A stretch of 64,000 nt of DNA from Delphinus delphis (taxonomy: Eukaryota; Chordata; Mammalia; Artiodactyla; Delphinidae), in contig NC_082693.1 of NCBI RefSeq assembly GCF_949987515.2, positions 21,510,994 through 21,574,993 of the forward strand, in the 5' to 3' direction. Below are positions 61,466 through 64,000 of this stretch, in pieces. Made by a program: the position numbers and the translations under genes. A model generated the notes under the pieces. That model saw only the letters and a program-made list of their open reading frames with translations. It was not told the origin of the DNA and searched no databases. How positions within the stretch are numbered: position 1 is the first letter of the stretch; the number at the start of each line of letters is the position of its first letter.

Positions 61466-61523
61466 TTTCTTAATTGGTTTGGGTTTGTTACTGTAGATCT
61501 TTTCCTTCTCTTATGTTTCCTGC

Positions 61524-62417
61524 CTAGAGAAGTTCCTTTAGCATTTGTTGTAAAGCTGGTTTGGTGGTGCTGAATTCTCTTATTTTTTGCTTGTCTGTAA
61601 AGCATTTAATTTCTCCGTCGACTCTGAATGAGATCCTTTCTAGGTAGAGTAATCTGGTTGTAGTCTTTTTCCCTTTCATAACTTTAAATGTATCATGCCA
61701 CTCCCTTCTGGCTTGCAGAGTTTCTGCTGAAAGATCTGCTGTTAACCTTATGGGGATTTCCTTGTATATTACTTGTTGTTTTGCCCTTGCTGCTTTTAAT
61801 ATTTTTTCTTTGTATCTAATATTTGATAGTTTGTTTAATATGTGTCTTGGTGTGTTTCTCCTTGGATTTATCCTGTGTGGGACTCTCTGTTCTTCTTGGA
61901 GTTGACTGAATATTTCCATTCCCATATTAGGGAAGTTTTCAACTGCAATCTCTTCAAATATTTTCTCAGTTCCTTTCTTTTTCTCTTCTTCTTCTGAGAC
62001 CCCTATAATTTGAAAGCTGGTGCATATAATGTTGTCCCAGAGGTCTCTGAGGCTCTCCTCAAGTCTTTTCATTCTTTTCTCTTTATTCTGCTCTGTAGTG
62101 GTTATTTCCACTATTTTGTCTGCCAGATCACTTATCTGTTCTTCTGCCTCAGTTATTCTGCTATTGATTCCTTCTGGAGAATTTTTAATTTAATTTATTG
62201 TGTTGGTCATCATTGTTTGTTTGCTCCTTAGTTCTTCTAGTTCCTTGTTAAACTTTTCTTGTATTTTCTCCATTCTATTTCCAGGATTTTGGTTCATCTT
62301 TACTATCATTACTCTGAATTCTTTTTCAGGTAGACTGCCTATTTTCTCTTCATTTCTTTGGTCTGGTGGGTTTTTACATTGCGCCTTCATCTGCTGTGTG
62401 TTTCTCTGTCTTCTCAT
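61524..62417 (-). pseudogene. L1 ORF1 (RNA-binding chaperone), one in-frame stop
   Basis: 298 codons from the MRRQRNTQQ start to the stop after ALQQMLKELL, in one continuous frame except for a TAA at 62190-62192, where a Glu codon is expected. Order: N-terminal coiled coil, central RRM-like region (IIGVSEEEEKKKG), and C-terminal domain (RINPRRNTPRHI and LQARREWHDT). In an active L1 this trimer coats the L1 RNA. Confidence 0.9.
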
Positions 62418-63484
62418 TTTGCCTAACTTACTGTGTTTGGGGTGTCCTTTTTGCAGGCTGCAGGTTCATAGTTCCCTTTGTTCTTGGTGTCTACCCCGAG
62501 TGGGTAAGATTGGTCCAGTTGGTTGTGTAGGCTTCCTGGTGGAGGGGACTGGTGCCTGTGTTCTGATGGATGAGTCTGGATATGTCTTTCTGGTGGGTAG
62601 GACCATGTCTGGTGGTGTGTTTTGGGGTGTCTGTGAACTTATTATGATTTTAGGCAGCCTCTCTGCTAATGGGGAGGGTTGTGTTCCTGTCTTGCTAGTT
62701 GTTTGGCATGAGGTGTCCAGCACTGGAGCTTGCTGGTCATTGAGTCTGGTCATTGAGTCTTGCTGGGTCTTAGCATTGAGATGGAGATCTCTGGGAGAGC
62801 TCTTGCCGATTGATATTACATGGGGCTGCAGGGTCTCTGGTGGACCAATGTCCTGAACTTGTCTCTCGCACCTCAGAGGCTCAGGCCTGACACCAGGCTG
62901 GAGCACAAAAACCTTGTCAGCCACACAGCTCAGAAGAAAAAGAGAGAAAAAAAAATTTAAAAATTTAAAAATTAAAAATAATTATTAACTTATAAAATAA
63001 TAATTAAAAAAAGAGAGCAACCAAACCAATAAACAAATCCATGAATGATAACAAGCACTAAAAACTAAATTAAGATAAACATAAATATCAGAAGGAAATA
63101 AGTCGCAGAGAGCAAACCCCAAGTCTACAATTGTTCCTAAAGTCCACCGCCTCAATTTTTGGATGATTCATTGTCTCTTCAGATATTCCACGGATGCAGG
63201 GTACATCAAGTTGCTAGTTGGGATTTAATCTGCTGCTCCTGAGGCTTCTGGGAGAGATTTCCCATTCTCTTCTTTGTTTGCACAGCTCCCAGGGTTCAGC
63301 TTTGGTTTTGGCCCTCTGCTTGTAGGTCACCTTCAGGCATCTTTCAGGAAGTCTGAGGTCTTCTGCCAGCGTTCAGTTGGTGTTCTGTAGGACTTGTTCC
63401 ACTTGTAGATGTATTTTTGATGTATTTGTAGGGAGGAAGGTGATCTCCACGTCTTACTCCTCCACCACCTTGAAGGTCACATCT
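62418..63484 (-). other. L1 5' UTR of the full-length element
   Basis: The untranslated leader upstream of ORF1 contains an A/T-rich stretch around 62940-63010 (AAATTTAAAA repeats) and starts near the right-hand duplication. The open frame at 62466-62924 lies in this leader and is not a known protein. Confidence 0.75.
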
Positions 63485-63668
63485 CATGTACAAGTTTTTG
63501 TGTAGACAAATGCTTCCAGTTCTCTTGGGTGTACACCTAGGAGTTGAATTGCTGGGTCATGTGGTAACTGAACTGCCAGACTGCTTTCCAAAATGGCCAC
63601 ATCATTCACTCCCACCAGAACTATATGAGGGTCTTAATTTCTCCACATCATAAGGGATATTTGAATAA
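63485..63668 (-). mobile_element. Older L1, right piece of the split element
   Basis: Continues the ancient L1 interrupted at 57314: antisense TGTACACCTAGGAGTTGAAT then TTGCTGGGTCATGTGGTAAC, ending near AATTTCTCCACATCATAAGG. Confidence 0.8.
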
Positions 63669-63797
63669 ATGACATGATAAATGTCAAAGTGAAGCATGTG
63701 AAGTCATGATCTCTCTTAATTTACGGGCCATAAGCTCAGGTAACTTTAAATTCTTAAGACTTGATTGATTCAACCTGAAAAGTAGTATTTAAAATAC

Positions 63798-64000
63798 ATG
63801 TCTACTGGAGAACGGACTTGAGGATATGGGGAGGGGGAAGGGTGAGCTGTGACAGGGCGAGAGAGAGGCATGGACATATATACACTAACAAACGTAAGGT
63901 AGATAGCTAGTGGGAAGCAGCCGCATGGCACAGGGATATTGGCTCGGTGCTTTGTGACCGCCTGGAGGGGTGGGATAGGGAGGGTGGGAGGGAGGGAGAT
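63798..64000 (+). mobile_element. L1 3' region, plus strand, cut by window end
   Basis: Typical L1 3' text: AGATAGCTAGTGGGAAGCAG, then GGCTCGGTGCTTTGTGACCG and a GGGAGGGTGGGAGGGAGGGA run. It is opposite in orientation to the two L1s on its left, and its right end lies outside the window. Confidence 0.85.

Larger units (their letters stand above)
57315..63484 (-). mobile_element. Full-length cetartiodactyl-type L1, defective, nested in an older L1
   Basis: The element reads right to left. Its 5' end near 63480 has the usual GGAGGAGTAAGACGTGGAGA. A 5' UTR of about 1.07 kb follows, then ORF1, ORF2 and a 3' UTR ending in a short A tail at 57315. A diverged 15-bp duplication (CACGTAAAAGTTTTC at 57300-57314, CATGTACAAGTTTTT at 63485-63499) lies within the older L1. 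A length of about 6.2 kb matches an untruncated copy. Both reading frames are broken, so it is not autonomously active. Confidence 0.92.

Noticed and set aside
62466..62924. 152-codon minus-strand open frame upstream of L1 ORF1
   Set aside because: Lies in the L1 5' UTR and resembles no known L1 protein; probably incidental.

Overview
The window is nuclear DNA from a mammal, almost certainly a cetacean. At least nine copies of a young tRNA-derived SINE are present (cetacean/hippo/ruminant CHR family, sense strand beginning GGGCTTCCCTGGTGGCGCAG), together with older CHR-type copies and cetartiodactyl-type L1. Mammal-wide MIR, L2 and MER5/MER20 relics fill much of the rest. There are no bacterial-style operons, and most open frames are SINE read-through or chance.

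The one gene I can define fully is BHLHE41 (DEC2/SHARP1), on the minus strand. Its five coding exons lie between 40148 and 37460, every intron is GT-AG, and they join to exactly 482 codons plus a stop. It encodes the bHLH-Orange repressor that binds E-boxes and feeds back on the CLOCK/BMAL1 circadian activator. A GC-rich promoter with a CACGTG E-box lies to its right, and an AT-rich 3' UTR lies to its left.

Layout. 1-1.74 kb is AT-rich unique sequence, possibly 3' UTR of a left-hand gene (RASSF8 is the expected neighbour; unproven). 1.7-29 kb is intergenic, with SINEs, an L1 3' end, MIR, L2 and MER relics and two CTCF-like motifs. 29.15-30.2 kb is a CpG island with no recognisable gene, three CACGTG E-boxes and a CCCTGCC-type tandem repeat. 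30.2-35.9 kb is intergenic. 35.9-42.2 kb is BHLHE41 with its long CpG-rich upstream domain. 42.2-56.8 kb is intergenic. 56.8-63.7 kb is an old minus-strand L1 split by a full-length (about 6.2 kb), now defective, minus-strand L1. The window ends inside the 3' UTR of a further, plus-strand L1.

I found no convincing new biological system. The items most worth following up are the orphan CpG island, the BHLHE41 promoter architecture and sleep-associated residues, the 32-bp perfect palindrome in the BHLHE41 3' UTR, and the nested L1. Repeat family names come from recognition by eye, so boundaries without a target-site duplication are approximate.
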